The notes under the pieces are model-generated. The model did not search any database and was not told where the DNA came from. It saw only the letters and a program-made list of their open reading frames with translations. A stretch of 64,000 nucleotides of DNA from Algoriphagus aquaeductus (GTDB lineage Bacteria; Bacteroidota; Bacteroidia; Cytophagales; Cyclobacteriaceae): positions 47,586 to 111,585 of the forward strand of contig NZ_QKTX01000016.1 of NCBI RefSeq assembly GCF_003253485.1, in the 5' to 3' direction. Position 1 is the first letter of the stretch, and every line of letters begins with the position of its first letter. Both the position numbers and the translations under genes were made by a program. This document shows, piece by piece, positions 43,322 through 51,547 of this stretch.

Positions 43322-44545
43322 CTAGAATCCTGAAAATCCTGATTCAGACAATGTTATCTCCCCACTCATCAAGCGTGGCAATAAAGTATCCCTGGATTCT
43401 TTGAGGAGGCGGTTTTGACTTTTTAAAAGATATATCTGGTCAAAAATCTCTTTAGAAAACTTACTAAACTCTTTATCAATTTCTTCGGAAGGATTAATTA
43501 TTTCAGCCTCTTCAAAAACCGAGGAAGTAACTGCTGGATAAGCTGTACCACCCGCTCTATTTGATAGATACCCTACAAAAGATTCCGTGGTTATTGAAAA
43601 ATATAAATATTCACTCGATACTTTCCTTGGTGAAATTACAGCAAAACCTGTTGATCCGACTAAATTCTTTATAGGGTTCCATACTAATGAATAAGACTTT
43701 CTGTTAGGTCTTACGCACGACCAAATGATGTCACCATGATTTAACAATCTTCTTGCCCTTCCAGGTGCCGAATCAAAATCAAACTCAGTCCAAAAATCAA
43801 TATTACCAGTTGAAACCGAAGAAATATCTACATATCGAATTGTTCCTTTAAATCCCTTTTTGATTGATTCCCTATTAATATTTGCAATCTCCCCCAACTT
43901 CTTTCTCTCCCACCCCTCCGGAAGCCAGTCCGAATTAATATTGGATGCTTCGAAGCCCGGGAAGCGGAACCAGACAAACCACTCCTCGTAAGTTCGTTGG
44001 GCCAGTTCTTCCAGCAGCTTGATCCGCCGCAGGTTATTTTCGATTAGATCGTCGTAGGCGGAGAGAATATGCCCTATCTTTTTTTCAACTTCCTTTTTCT
44101 CAGGAACAAATACTTTTATTTTCTCAAACAATGATTTGGGAATTATTGGAGTAACAATTCCAGCATTATATGATAAAATCCTATCCTTTGAATACCTCAA
44201 GAGATAGTAAACAAAATCATAATCATGATTTTCATTCACTATTATTGAGTTGATCTGTTGGTTAGTCAAGCATACACTACTAGTAATTCCAATTTTTCCA
44301 AACCCATAACTCAGAGATGTAAACATCACCGAATTCTTCGGCAGGACTTGATTTTTAAATTTTAAAATAGATTTTTCAGTGATCTTGGTTTGAGTTTCTG
44401 TTATAAACCTTGAATCAAAATCTAAATCCTTTGGTGAAACAAAGTTGAATTCACCTCCAAAATAACTGGAATCTGCTGTTGGTGGTGTCTTGCCAGTTAC
44501 TACACGTCCTAAATCAGCTATTTTAATTTCCTTCCACCCCTTCAT
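43322..44545 (-). CDS. hsdS: Type I restriction enzyme, S (specificity) subunit
   Basis: The 407-residue HsdS has two target-recognition domains. The first begins WKEIKIADLGRVVTGKTPP and leads to the conserved helix IGHILSAYDDLIENNLRRIK with LLEELAQRTYEEWF. The second starts LPEGWERKKLGEIANINRES and ends in a second conserved coiled coil (LLKSQNRLLKESRDTLLPRL). These set which bipartite DNA sequence is methylated and restricted. The start overlaps the ORF6N gene stop by 4 bp. Confidence 0.95.
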   Translation of the reverse strand: MKGWKEIKIADLGRVVTGKTPPTADSSYFGGEFNFVSPKDLDFDSRFITETQTKITEKSILKFKNQVLPKNSVMFTSLSYGFGKIGITSSVCLTNQQINSIIVNENHDYDFVYYLLRYSKDRILSYNAGIVTPIIPKSLFEKIKVFVPEKKEVEKKIGHILSAYDDLIENNLRRIKLLEELAQRTYEEWFVWFRFPGFEASNINSDWLPEGWERKKLGEIANINRESIKKGFKGTIRYVDISSVSTGNIDFWTEFDFDSAPGRARRLLNHGDIIWSCVRPNRKSYSLVWNPIKNLVGSTGFAVISPRKVSSEYLYFSITTESFVGYLSNRAGGTAYPAVTSSVFEEAEIINPSEEIDKEFSKFSKEIFDQIYLLKSQNRLLKESRDTLLPRLMSGEITLSESGFSGF

Positions 44546-45456
44546 CTTACCTCATTTAATTGATTTAACACAAAGCTTGCATGACTGTCCATCCGGGAGA
44601 AGGCAAACCACTTCTTCCCCAGATCCTTGAGCGAGGCACCTAGATGGTACAATTCGCTTTGGTCGATCAGCAAAAAGCGGTCATGGCTTTGGGAGAAGGT
44701 CTTCAGGGTGATTGGAGGATATTGGACGTTGTGTTTTTCCAGATCGAGTTGAAGGGATTTGGAAATGCTTTTGGTGTAAAGCGTCGCCTGCACTCCGTTC
44801 CTTCGCTTGGTCAGCAGAGACAGCACACTTTCATCGAGGTAATTATCTATCAAAATGAGTTCTTTTTGGGCTTTCTTAATCAAATCGGACACAAAGACAT
44901 AGGCATCAAATACCTGTCCGTCGAAGAAAATGCCCTTGTCGGGTTCGGGCCGACCCGCCTCTAAGGCTTTGAAAACCCGGTCAAACTTCTCATCGTTTTG
45001 CAGAAGCCTGAGCTCCACCTGATCCAAACGCTGAAAAACAGAGGCATTTTGGAGGAGGAACTTACGCATGGAAACAAAGGCACGCATGATCTCTACATGA
45101 ACCTTTACAGCCAATTCACTTTTCAAAACTCCGGACAAGCTGGCCACACCTTGTTCGGTAAACACAAAAGGTAAATACTTCCTGTGTTTCCCGCGATTCT
45201 TTTTTAAGATCGCATTTTGCGATCTTAAAGACGGACTGATGGATGATGCAGTCGATATGGACAAATGCTCCCACTCCTGTTGAGTCAGCTGAAACATAAA
45301 ATCGGAAGGAAAACGATTTCTGTTTCTTTTCACTTGTTCATTGAGTCGGCCTGTGGACACCTGATACAGCTCTGCCAAATCAGAGTCAAGCATCACCTGC
45401 TTATCCCTGATCGTATAAATCCTGTTTTCAATATGTTGTTGATTGATCAATTCCAT
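44542..45456 (-). CDS. ORF6N-domain protein with C-terminal phospholipase D-like domain
   Basis: The 304-residue protein begins with an ORF6N (KilA-N-related) domain (HIENRIYTIRDKQVMLDSDL, FPSDFMFQLTQQEW, YLPFVFTEQGVASLSGVL) found in phage and virus DNA-binding proteins. A helical linker follows, and the C-terminal ~120 residues resemble a PLD/HKD-like domain (LILIDNYLDESVLSLLTKRR; SHDRFLLIDQSELYHLGASLKD), with a single HDR in place of HxK. Such genes recur inside type I restriction operons, and a regulatory or auxiliary defence role is inferred. A perfect 12-bp palindrome lies within its coding sequence. Confidence 0.87.
   Translation of the reverse strand: MELINQQHIENRIYTIRDKQVMLDSDLAELYQVSTGRLNEQVKRNRNRFPSDFMFQLTQQEWEHLSISTASSISPSLRSQNAILKKNRGKHRKYLPFVFTEQGVASLSGVLKSELAVKVHVEIMRAFVSMRKFLLQNASVFQRLDQVELRLLQNDEKFDRVFKALEAGRPEPDKGIFFDGQVFDAYVFVSDLIKKAQKELILIDNYLDESVLSLLTKRRNGVQATLYTKSISKSLQLDLEKHNVQYPPITLKTFSQSHDRFLLIDQSELYHLGASLKDLGKKWFAFSRMDSHASFVLNQLNEVR
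45203..45229. repeat. 27-bp odd palindrome inside the ORF6N gene
   Basis: TTTAAGATCGCA and TGCGATCTTAAA flank a TTT centre with perfect 12-bp arms. It is one of four related sites (core TCRCA-3 nt-TGYGA). On the minus strand it encodes the LRSQNAILK segment of the protein. Confidence 0.8.
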
Positions 45457-45788
45457 GCTGCGGGGATCAAAGAATCACTGATGGAATTATTAAAATACAT
45501 TTCTATCAGACTATAATTGAAAATCAGATCCGCAAAATTTCTCTTTGCGGTCGCAAATTGCGACTTCAAATCAGGTAGATTCTTCAAGGTCACAAATTGT
45601 GACCTTAAAACATTCGGTCGAGGTATCGCAAAATGCGATAGGGGTTCATTCCCGATGGCTCCGCTAGGGATTTGATAGAGGTAAAAAAATGAACCCACGC
45701 CATTTTTCCGTCCCGTAATGGAATTGATCGATGACACGGCCTCTGCAAAAATCATCTGCACATGAATTTGTGTGTGGGTGTTAGACAT
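45447..45788 (-). CDS. Small ORF between hsdM and ORF6N, probably a hybrid relic
   Basis: The 113-codon frame overlaps the hsdM stop by 8 bp and the ORF6N start by 10 bp, so it may be translated by coupling. Its first 15 residues (MSNTHTQIHVQMIFA) resemble the N-terminus of IS200-like (Y1/RAYT) transposases. The catalytic HUH motif is absent. The later part carries LRSQFVTLKNL and LKSQFATAKRN, which look like the SQ(F/I)xT repeats of ORF6N-family proteins and coincide with DNA palindromes. It may be a scar of rearrangement rather than a functional gene. Confidence 0.45.
   Translation of the reverse strand: MSNTHTQIHVQMIFAEAVSSINSITGRKNGVGSFFYLYQIPSGAIGNEPLSHFAIPRPNVLRSQFVTLKNLPDLKSQFATAKRNFADLIFNYSLIEMYFNNSISDSLIPAAWN
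45550..45640. repeat. Three odd palindromes in the hsdM-ORF6N gap
   Basis: GTCGCA-AAT-TGCGAC (45550-45564), AAGGTCACA-AAT-TGTGACCTT (45586-45606) and TATCGCA-AAA-TGCGATA (45624-45640) all have perfect arms of 6-9 bp around a 3-nt A/T centre. They share the core with 45203-45229. Confidence 0.8.
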
Positions 45789-47358
45789 GGCTGATCAATT
45801 TTCTCAGGTTATCCGAAATCGTCGCGCCCAGCTCGATCGCTTCTGCATTCAACACATTCAGTTCACTTTGAATCTCCAGCAAGCGAGCCTGATAGTCAAA
45901 ATCCTCATCCCATTCTAACTCTACGCCCACATAGCGGCCCGGGGTCAGACTCCAGTCATTTTCCCGAACTTCATCGATCGTGACCACTTTACATAGCCCA
46001 TCGATGTCTTGGTAGATTCCTTGCGGAAATCGCGCCTTGAACCACTCATTTTCTTTACTCACCTCAGGTGCCTCGCCTCGGTACATCTTCACAATGGCCG
46101 TGAGCCCTTGCATCTGTTGCTCGTCAAAGTCATTGATGGTGGTGGTAACTTTTCTGTAGACATTTCGGGCATCGATCATCAGGATTTTATCCTTGTTTTC
46201 GGCACGCTTTCCCTTGTCGTAAAACCACAGGTGGCAAGGCAGCGAACGCGTGTAGAAGAAATTGTTGCCTACACTGACGATGCAATCCACCGCTCCGGTT
46301 TCGATTAATTGCTGCCGGATCAGCTTTTCACTGTGACCGGCATCCGTCGCCGAACTCGCCATCACAAAGCCTGCCCGACCCGTTTCATTCAGGTAGCTGT
46401 AGAAATACTGCATCCACATGTAGTTGGCATTGTCCGCCTTGGGCAGACCAAAGGGCAAGCGGGGATCGGTTTTCACAAAGTCCCTTCCCTTGTCCACTTT
46501 GTTGACATTGAAAGGAGGATTGGCCATCACAAAATCACACTTCCCGACCAAGTTATGCGGATCACTGTAGAAGCTGTTGGCTTCCAAAATCTTACCCTCT
46601 ATGCCGTGAATGGCTAAATTGATTTTGGCAAGTTTGGTGTTATTGGTTTTTTGCTCGGTTCCGTAGCAGGTGATCGCTTCGTTTACTTCTCGGTTGGTAT
46701 GGCTCTTGACAAAATAGCCGGTCTGCACAAACATGCCTCCCGAACCGCAAGCCGGATCGTGAATGATGCCGTGATCAGGTTCGATAAAATTCACAATCAA
46801 CTGCACCAAGCTCGGCGGCGTGAAGAACTCTCCGCCTTCCTGTGCACCTGCGCCCTGCATAGAGAATTTCATGAGGAAGTACTCGTAAATCCTTCCAAAG
46901 ACATCGCCCGTGGCTTTTTTGACGGCGTCCTTATTGAACACCCTGATCAAATCCCTCAAGAGATCGCTTTCAAATTCCTGGTAGTTTTTGGGAAGGTTGC
47001 CTTGCAAGTCGGGGTATTCCGCCTCGATTTGCTTCATGGCATGGTTGATGGCTTCCGCGATATCCTTATGCTCGGGTAGGTCTGCGAGATATTCATATTT
47101 GGCTTCATCCGGCAGTAGGATGGCACCGGCCGCGAGGTAATCCTCCTTGGTGGCGACCCGCTTACCTCTTGGACCCTCCGGAATTTTTGCCTCCACGATT
47201 GGCTTGGCCTCCTCGTATTTGTTTTGTGCAAATCGGAGCAGCACCAAACCCAGCACGGGGTCTTTGTATTCAGCGGCGGTGAGTTTGCTATTTGCACGAA
47301 GGGCATCGGCAGCATCCCAAAGTTCTTTTTCGAGTTGCTTGATCTGGTCTTGGGTCAT
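45781..47358 (-). CDS. hsdM: Type I restriction enzyme, M (DNA adenine methyltransferase) subunit
   Basis: The 525-residue HsdM has the helical N-terminal domain (ELWDAADALRANSKLTAAEY), then FGRIYEYFLMKFSM, EGGEFFTPPSLVQLIVNFI, the AdoMet-binding DPACGSGGMFVQTGY and the catalytic NPPF in FVMANPPFNVNKVD. It methylates adenine at the HsdS-defined site. It is the first gene of the hsd operon. A TTTTGC-containing box lies upstream near 47400, but no clear promoter could be fixed. Confidence 0.96.
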   Translation of the reverse strand: MTQDQIKQLEKELWDAADALRANSKLTAAEYKDPVLGLVLLRFAQNKYEEAKPIVEAKIPEGPRGKRVATKEDYLAAGAILLPDEAKYEYLADLPEHKDIAEAINHAMKQIEAEYPDLQGNLPKNYQEFESDLLRDLIRVFNKDAVKKATGDVFGRIYEYFLMKFSMQGAGAQEGGEFFTPPSLVQLIVNFIEPDHGIIHDPACGSGGMFVQTGYFVKSHTNREVNEAITCYGTEQKTNNTKLAKINLAIHGIEGKILEANSFYSDPHNLVGKCDFVMANPPFNVNKVDKGRDFVKTDPRLPFGLPKADNANYMWMQYFYSYLNETGRAGFVMASSATDAGHSEKLIRQQLIETGAVDCIVSVGNNFFYTRSLPCHLWFYDKGKRAENKDKILMIDARNVYRKVTTTINDFDEQQMQGLTAIVKMYRGEAPEVSKENEWFKARFPQGIYQDIDGLCKVVTIDEVRENDWSLTPGRYVGVELEWDEDFDYQARLLEIQSELNVLNAEAIELGATISDNLRKLISHV

Positions 47359-47559
47359 AAAATCGATAAATCAGAAAAGTCGTTGATTCAACTAGAGTTT
47401 ATGCAAAATAGAGAGTTTTGTTAATATGGATAACAATGCCACAATTAAACACTAAAATAAGCCCAGGTAATACTGATTTTAAACTTCCAAGAAATTCCAA
47501 TCGATGAAAAATCTTGCCGAAGCTCACTCCCCTAAATACTCCTTCAACTCCTCCCTCTT

Positions 47560-48279
47560 TTAATCGATAAAAGTATTTGACTTCTTTTTGAATCCAGCAT
47601 GCCACCAAATGATCAGTGGGGTGTAGAGCAAATAGGTCACTCCCCCAAAAAACGAGGCCCAGATAAAGGAAAACTGATTCACGAACAGCGTCACCAAAAT
47701 AGACAGTAATGGCACCGTAAACATGATCAAGGTCCGCTGTAACTGAGCCTGCGTATAAAATCGCTCAAATTCATTCAAGTAAAGGGCTGTCTTCAGGGAA
47801 TAGGCACGACGGTAAAAAAGGTACAGGACCAAATAGAGGGCGAAAGCGACAAAACCGTAATAAACCATCAAATAAGGCACCTGATCACCGCCAATGCTGA
47901 CTTGGATATCGGTATGGAATACAAGGTTGGTCAAAAACAGAGTCAAAAAGCGGAGCGGATAAACGTAAAAAATCACCAAAGCAATAAACACCTTATTGAG
48001 GATGGTGAGCCTGGCATCATTCAGCGTATAGACCTCCGAAAACTCCAAATGCTCCTTCCAAATCAAGACAAGAAAGGAAATACTGATCAAAAATGCTGGT
48101 AGCGTCTTGGTAAAAGTCAAAAGATCGGAAAAGGAATTGGGATTGGACAGGTTGAAAATCAACAAGGTAATCGCGATACCAAAAACCGCATCGGTCAGGT
48201 TGTCCATTCTGGAGGCACTTCCACCCCGATAGTTGATCCGGGGGTCATGTTGCCTGTTTTTAAAAATCTCTTGTCTCAT
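47560..48279 (-). CDS. TMEM175-family (DUF1211) ion channel-like membrane protein
   Basis: Starting at ATG 48279 the protein has 239 residues and six membrane helices. Helix 1 has the family signature ASRMDNLTDAVFGIAITLL (the R...FG/S-IAxTLL pattern of DUF1211). Bacterial TMEM175 proteins are K+-permeable channels built from 6-TM subunits. Other helices include FLISISFLVLIWKEHLEFSE and IFYVYPLRFLTLFL. It is not part of the hsd operon and lies 201 nt upstream of hsdM on the same strand. Confidence 0.85.
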   Translation of the reverse strand: MRQEIFKNRQHDPRINYRGGSASRMDNLTDAVFGIAITLLIFNLSNPNSFSDLLTFTKTLPAFLISISFLVLIWKEHLEFSEVYTLNDARLTILNKVFIALVIFYVYPLRFLTLFLTNLVFHTDIQVSIGGDQVPYLMVYYGFVAFALYLVLYLFYRRAYSLKTALYLNEFERFYTQAQLQRTLIMFTVPLLSILVTLFVNQFSFIWASFFGGVTYLLYTPLIIWWHAGFKKKSNTFID

Positions 48280-48425
48280 GATCAAAGGGATTGATTCGGT
48301 CGGAATTCCCAAAAGCAGTCGGCCCTAGCCTCCTGAATATGACCCAATAAACCATAAAATCCAAAGCAGGATTGAAATTAGACAAGTGAGCTAGACAAGA
48401 AAATGATCCTCCAATGAATTCGAAC

Positions 48426-48906
48426 TTAGCCAAGGCCTTGAATCAATCGCTCGATTTGGTCAATCAACTCCGAGTCGGGCGATACAATTTGAGTCCATTC
48501 GCCCGAGGTTCCGTCCGGCATGGCGATTTCTAGGTTCCACCCAAAATTGTCCAAGGCACGGTACTTTGCCCCTTCCATGAGATCGGTCACCCTGATTTTT
48601 ATGGGCGTTTTTTCATGAAACAATGCATAACAACCCTGAACATCCCAAATTGCTTTCAAGGCTAAAAAAATCGGCTTTTTCCAATTCCAAATTGGCGACT
48701 AAACTCCTCAGCGTGGGATGGACCATCCGATCCCCTGAGTTGATTTGAATGGAAAGGGAATTGGGATCTCGGGGAAGTCTGAAATTGATCACCGTCACCT
48801 GATTGGCACCCAAAGCAGCTGCATGCAACAGCACATCTATCGGGCAATCTTCAATCTCAAGGCTGAAATAGTTCTTGAAAATAGTCGAACGGGTATAAGC
48901 GATCAT
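48426..48906 (-). pseudogene. Conserved-looking hypothetical gene split by a frameshift
   Basis: Two overlapping frames (97 codons from ATG 48906, and 77 codons ending at 48426) read as one protein of ~160 residues if one T is removed from the T7 run at 48670-48664. The joined junction then reads LEKADFLALKAIWDVQGCYA. Residues LLHAAALGANQVTVINFRLP and GWNLEIAMPDGTSGEWTQIV suggest a small soluble domain. I do not recognise the family. The split could be a sequencing error, a real mutation or a slippage switch. Confidence 0.6.
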
Positions 48907-49037
48907 TGGATTAAATCATGGATGGAAGCCCCTTGCACAAGGTGAATCCAATCCAAAGGACAACTTTTGAACTTGGAAACGAACTCCTCACAGTCTTCGA
49001 AACTAGCATTTATTTTTCCGGAAAAAATTCCCTTTTC
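48907..49037. other. Spacer between the split gene and the palindromic element
   Basis: No gene or repeat of note before the inverted-repeat element begins at 49038. Confidence 0.3.
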
Positions 49038-49237
49038 TGAATATACGCTTCTTTACCAGTAAGTAAAAATGGCCTCGACTTCGCTCGGCCACCGAGTTTA
49101 TATATTGTTTAGGAGTGGGGGAAAATGCGTCGAAGCCGCATTTTCCCCCACTCCTAAAAAAACAAACCGAACGGACACCGAGCGAAGTCGAGGTGGAGTC
49201 AAAGAATATTTTGCTACTGGCAGAATTCCGTATATCC
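49038..49237. mobile_element. MITE-like nested palindromic element, copy 2 (~200 bp)
   Basis: Three nested inverted repeats share one axis. The outer ends (TGAATATACG...ACCAGTA, and the reverse complement of CTACTGGCAGAATTCCGTAT) match those of the element at 12043. The middle pair is a perfect 16-bp repeat, CCTCGACTTCGCTCGG (49073-49088) and CCGAGCGAAGTCGAGG (49178-49193). The inner arms, 49108-49129 and 49137-49158, are perfect over 22 bp around a 7-nt loop. No open frame of note lies inside. Confidence 0.7.
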
Positions 49238-49292
49238 ATATTCCCTTTTCCATTATCGGAAAAGTCAGGTCAATATTTCCATTTCAATCCCA

Positions 49293-49919
49293 TTAAAAAA
49301 GAATGGCAAGTATCCAAACGATGTAAAACCAAACCACTCCGATCCAACTAATCGGATGAATTTTCCCCAAGGTTTTCCAGTCATAGACAAACAAAGACAC
49401 AAAAAGCACATTCCAAATCAAGGCCTCAAACACATCAAACTGCCAATCCATTAAGCCCATGTGGCCTCCAATCCTTCCCAAGACCGGCTCCAACATATAC
49501 AAGGTCGCCAGATACAGGAATCGTTTATGCCTAACCGGGTTCTTTCGGGACCCATATCCCAACCCCACCAAGATTGCAAAACTGAGCATCAAATAGCGGT
49601 TGGCCTTGATCCAAAAAGGCATCGCTTCCCAACCTTGGTAAATCACAATGAAAATATATACCGTGCTGACAAACACCCCGACTGCAGTCAACATCCCTGC
49701 TATTCCCCAATTGCGATGTGATCGAACTTCCCCTTTTCGGATAAAATTTGCCTGCACTACAAAAATGATAAACCAGGCAAAGCACAACAGCCCATGGATC
49801 AAAAACTTCGGATCGCTATTGCTTTCCTGACCAATATCCCAAATCAGATTGTCCGAAAAGGCAATGACCGAGAGCAGCAGCAAGGTCAGACTGACCACAA
49901 AGAAATAGTCTTTTTTCAT
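49293..49919 (-). CDS. Membrane protein of unknown function (6-TM-like)
   Basis: The 208-residue protein has about six hydrophobic helices, starting FFVVSLTLLLLSVIAFSDNL. Short conserved-looking loops are FIRKGEVRSHRNWGI, NPVRHKRFLYLATLYM and VYDWKTLGKIHPISW. I recall Bacteroidota hypothetical proteins of this shape but no function. It stands alone, next to the palindromic element. Confidence 0.7.
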   Translation of the reverse strand: MKKDYFFVVSLTLLLLSVIAFSDNLIWDIGQESNSDPKFLIHGLLCFAWFIIFVVQANFIRKGEVRSHRNWGIAGMLTAVGVFVSTVYIFIVIYQGWEAMPFWIKANRYLMLSFAILVGLGYGSRKNPVRHKRFLYLATLYMLEPVLGRIGGHMGLMDWQFDVFEALIWNVLFVSLFVYDWKTLGKIHPISWIGVVWFYIVWILAILF

Positions 49920-50287
49920 AGGCTGGGGTTATTTATGAAAGGACTCCATTTCTTGAGAAAGCTTTGACCAAAAAACCATTGCTTCCCCACCTTCACCTTG
50001 CTAGCCCCATGGAGCAATCCTCTCCTTTCTAAGTTCGGAAAAAGAATCGAAGTCGGTTACTTTTCTTAAAAAATCAGCGCTGCGAAATCGAGCCAGATTC
50101 ATTGATCATTCATCGAATTAATTCCCTGATCCTTCAGTAAGGCAAGATGATCCTTCATGGACTGTACTTGATCGGCAGGATGTCCTTGCCACCTTTTTAA
50201 CTCATCGAAACCGAGTTCTATAACCCAAGAACAGTAATATTCCTCAAAATCTTCATACCTCCTTTTTAGATCTATCCATCTGCTCTT
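49920..50287. other. Intergenic stretch with a possible coding remnant
   Basis: This 368-nt gap between two minus-strand genes shows no promoter or terminator by eye. A stretch at 50099-50278 reads like coding sequence without a start codon (see that entry). Confidence 0.35.
50099..50278 (-). pseudogene. Coding-like remnant after the AlkP gene
   Basis: Reading on in the same frame as the AlkP-superfamily gene after its TAA gives about 60 codons with protein-like composition (RRYEDFEEYYCSWVIELGFD, HPADQVQSMKDHLALLKD) and a TGA at 50101-50099. There is no ATG near the start. It could be a decayed small gene or part of a lost one. Confidence 0.3.
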
Positions 50288-51382
50288 TTACTTCTTCATT
50301 TCTTTCACCGCAGGCGCAGCTTTGGCATCCGGATAGTCCAGTCCCAGTAGCTGAAAGATGGTCCGGGCGAGCATAGCACTTTGCCATTGGCCTTGGATCT
50401 TCATTTCTCCCAAAGCAGGAGTATCCGGCCCGATGGCCATCATCCAGATTTGCCCGGCCTGAGGGATTTCGCTTCCATGACTTTTCCAGCTGGTTTTGGT
50501 GATCCCACGACCATGATCTGTGGTGATGATCATCGTGGTCTTGCCTTTGTATTGGGGATCGGATTGGAGCGTTTCCCAGATTTCGCGGATATAGGCATCA
50601 GTCTGCTTAGCCGACCAAAGGTACTGATCGTATTTGCCATCATGCGCCCAATCGTCCGTCTCCCCATAGGCGATGTACAGGATTTTTGGCTTGTGTTTTA
50701 TGATCGCTTCCAAGGCATAGTGATGGGTAAAAGGATCCAACCTCACCCCTCCCCATGGTCCACGGATTTCCTGCTGCAAGCGATTTACTGTTTTTTCCAC
50801 TTCAGTCAGATCACTTCCAGTAGCCAAATCAAAACCGGCATTGACCGCAATCCCACTACGCTCTCTGTTGATGATATAGGGAAAAACATCCCAACTTCCA
50901 AAAGCCATCACTTTCCCCTTGTATGGAGGCAATTTATGGAGGTATTCGAGAAAAGTTACATTTGGATTATTGACCTTGGAGTTGGAGTTGATGCGGGTAT
51001 CATCGGCAAATCCACTCAAAACCTCATTGTAGCCCGGATAGGAAAACCACATTTTATTTTGGTTGTCCACGTGGTTGCCATAAGCACGATTACCATATAG
51101 CTGCCCTTGGGAAGCCATGGTGCTCCAGAAAAAGGGAAATAACCTTTTCCGCCTTTCCAACGGGTCAGGATGCCAAAAATCCTTCAAAAGTGAACCCGGT
51201 TGCTCGATCAAACCGGTGTCATCCACCATCAGAGAGTCTGCCCCCTTAAATAGCTCCTGCCACCTCAATCCATCAAAGGTGATCAGGACAATGTTTTCGG
51301 TTTGGGTGGTTTTGGTTTGGGCATGAAGTACATGCAGTCCAAAAACCAAAAAGATCATCAGGCCAAGGGTTCTGAGCAACAT
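50288..51382 (-). CDS. Exported AlkP-superfamily phosphoesterase
   Basis: A signal peptide (MLLRTLGLMIFLVFGLHVLH) precedes a 340-residue alkaline-phosphatase-superfamily domain. It has the metal-site segment NIVLITFDGLRWQELFKGAD, then YGETDDWAHDGKYDQYL (Asp/His) and TTDHGRGI (Asp/His), the ligands of the two-metal centre. The likely nucleophile is a Ser/Thr in the segments after the first Asp, but I could not fix it. Possible substrates are phosphodiesters, phosphomonoesters or phosphonates. It is downstream of the terminator at 51493, so it has its own promoter. Confidence 0.85.
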   Translation of the reverse strand: MLLRTLGLMIFLVFGLHVLHAQTKTTQTENIVLITFDGLRWQELFKGADSLMVDDTGLIEQPGSLLKDFWHPDPLERRKRLFPFFWSTMASQGQLYGNRAYGNHVDNQNKMWFSYPGYNEVLSGFADDTRINSNSKVNNPNVTFLEYLHKLPPYKGKVMAFGSWDVFPYIINRERSGIAVNAGFDLATGSDLTEVEKTVNRLQQEIRGPWGGVRLDPFTHHYALEAIIKHKPKILYIAYGETDDWAHDGKYDQYLWSAKQTDAYIREIWETLQSDPQYKGKTTMIITTDHGRGITKTSWKSHGSEIPQAGQIWMMAIGPDTPALGEMKIQGQWQSAMLARTIFQLLGLDYPDAKAAPAVKEMKK

Positions 51383-51492
51383 AGAAAATCTGGTAAAAGG
51401 TGAAGAATTGGTTGGGCTGTAAAGGCTACAAGATAAGCGTTAGCATCTATTTCAGTGTCCTTGAGTCCGGTTAAATAGCTAGCTCCCGAATG

Positions 51493-51540
51493 AAAAAACC
51501 CCAAGAAAGCAATCATCTTGGGGTTTGTTTTTTTTCTGTT
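51493..51540. terminator. Terminator after the metallophosphoesterase gene
   Basis: AAACCCCAAGA (51496-51506) pairs with TCTTGGGGTTT (51516-51526) with T-tracts on both strands. It ends the SusC/SusD-phosphoesterase transcript on the minus strand, 8 nt after the stop at 51548. Confidence 0.85.
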
Positions 51541-51547
51541 CCATTAT

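Noticed and set aside
45550..45640. CRISPR-like array of short repeats
   Set aside because: The units are palindromes of differing sequence and spacing (6-9 bp arms), with no uniform repeat-spacer pattern and no cas genes nearby.
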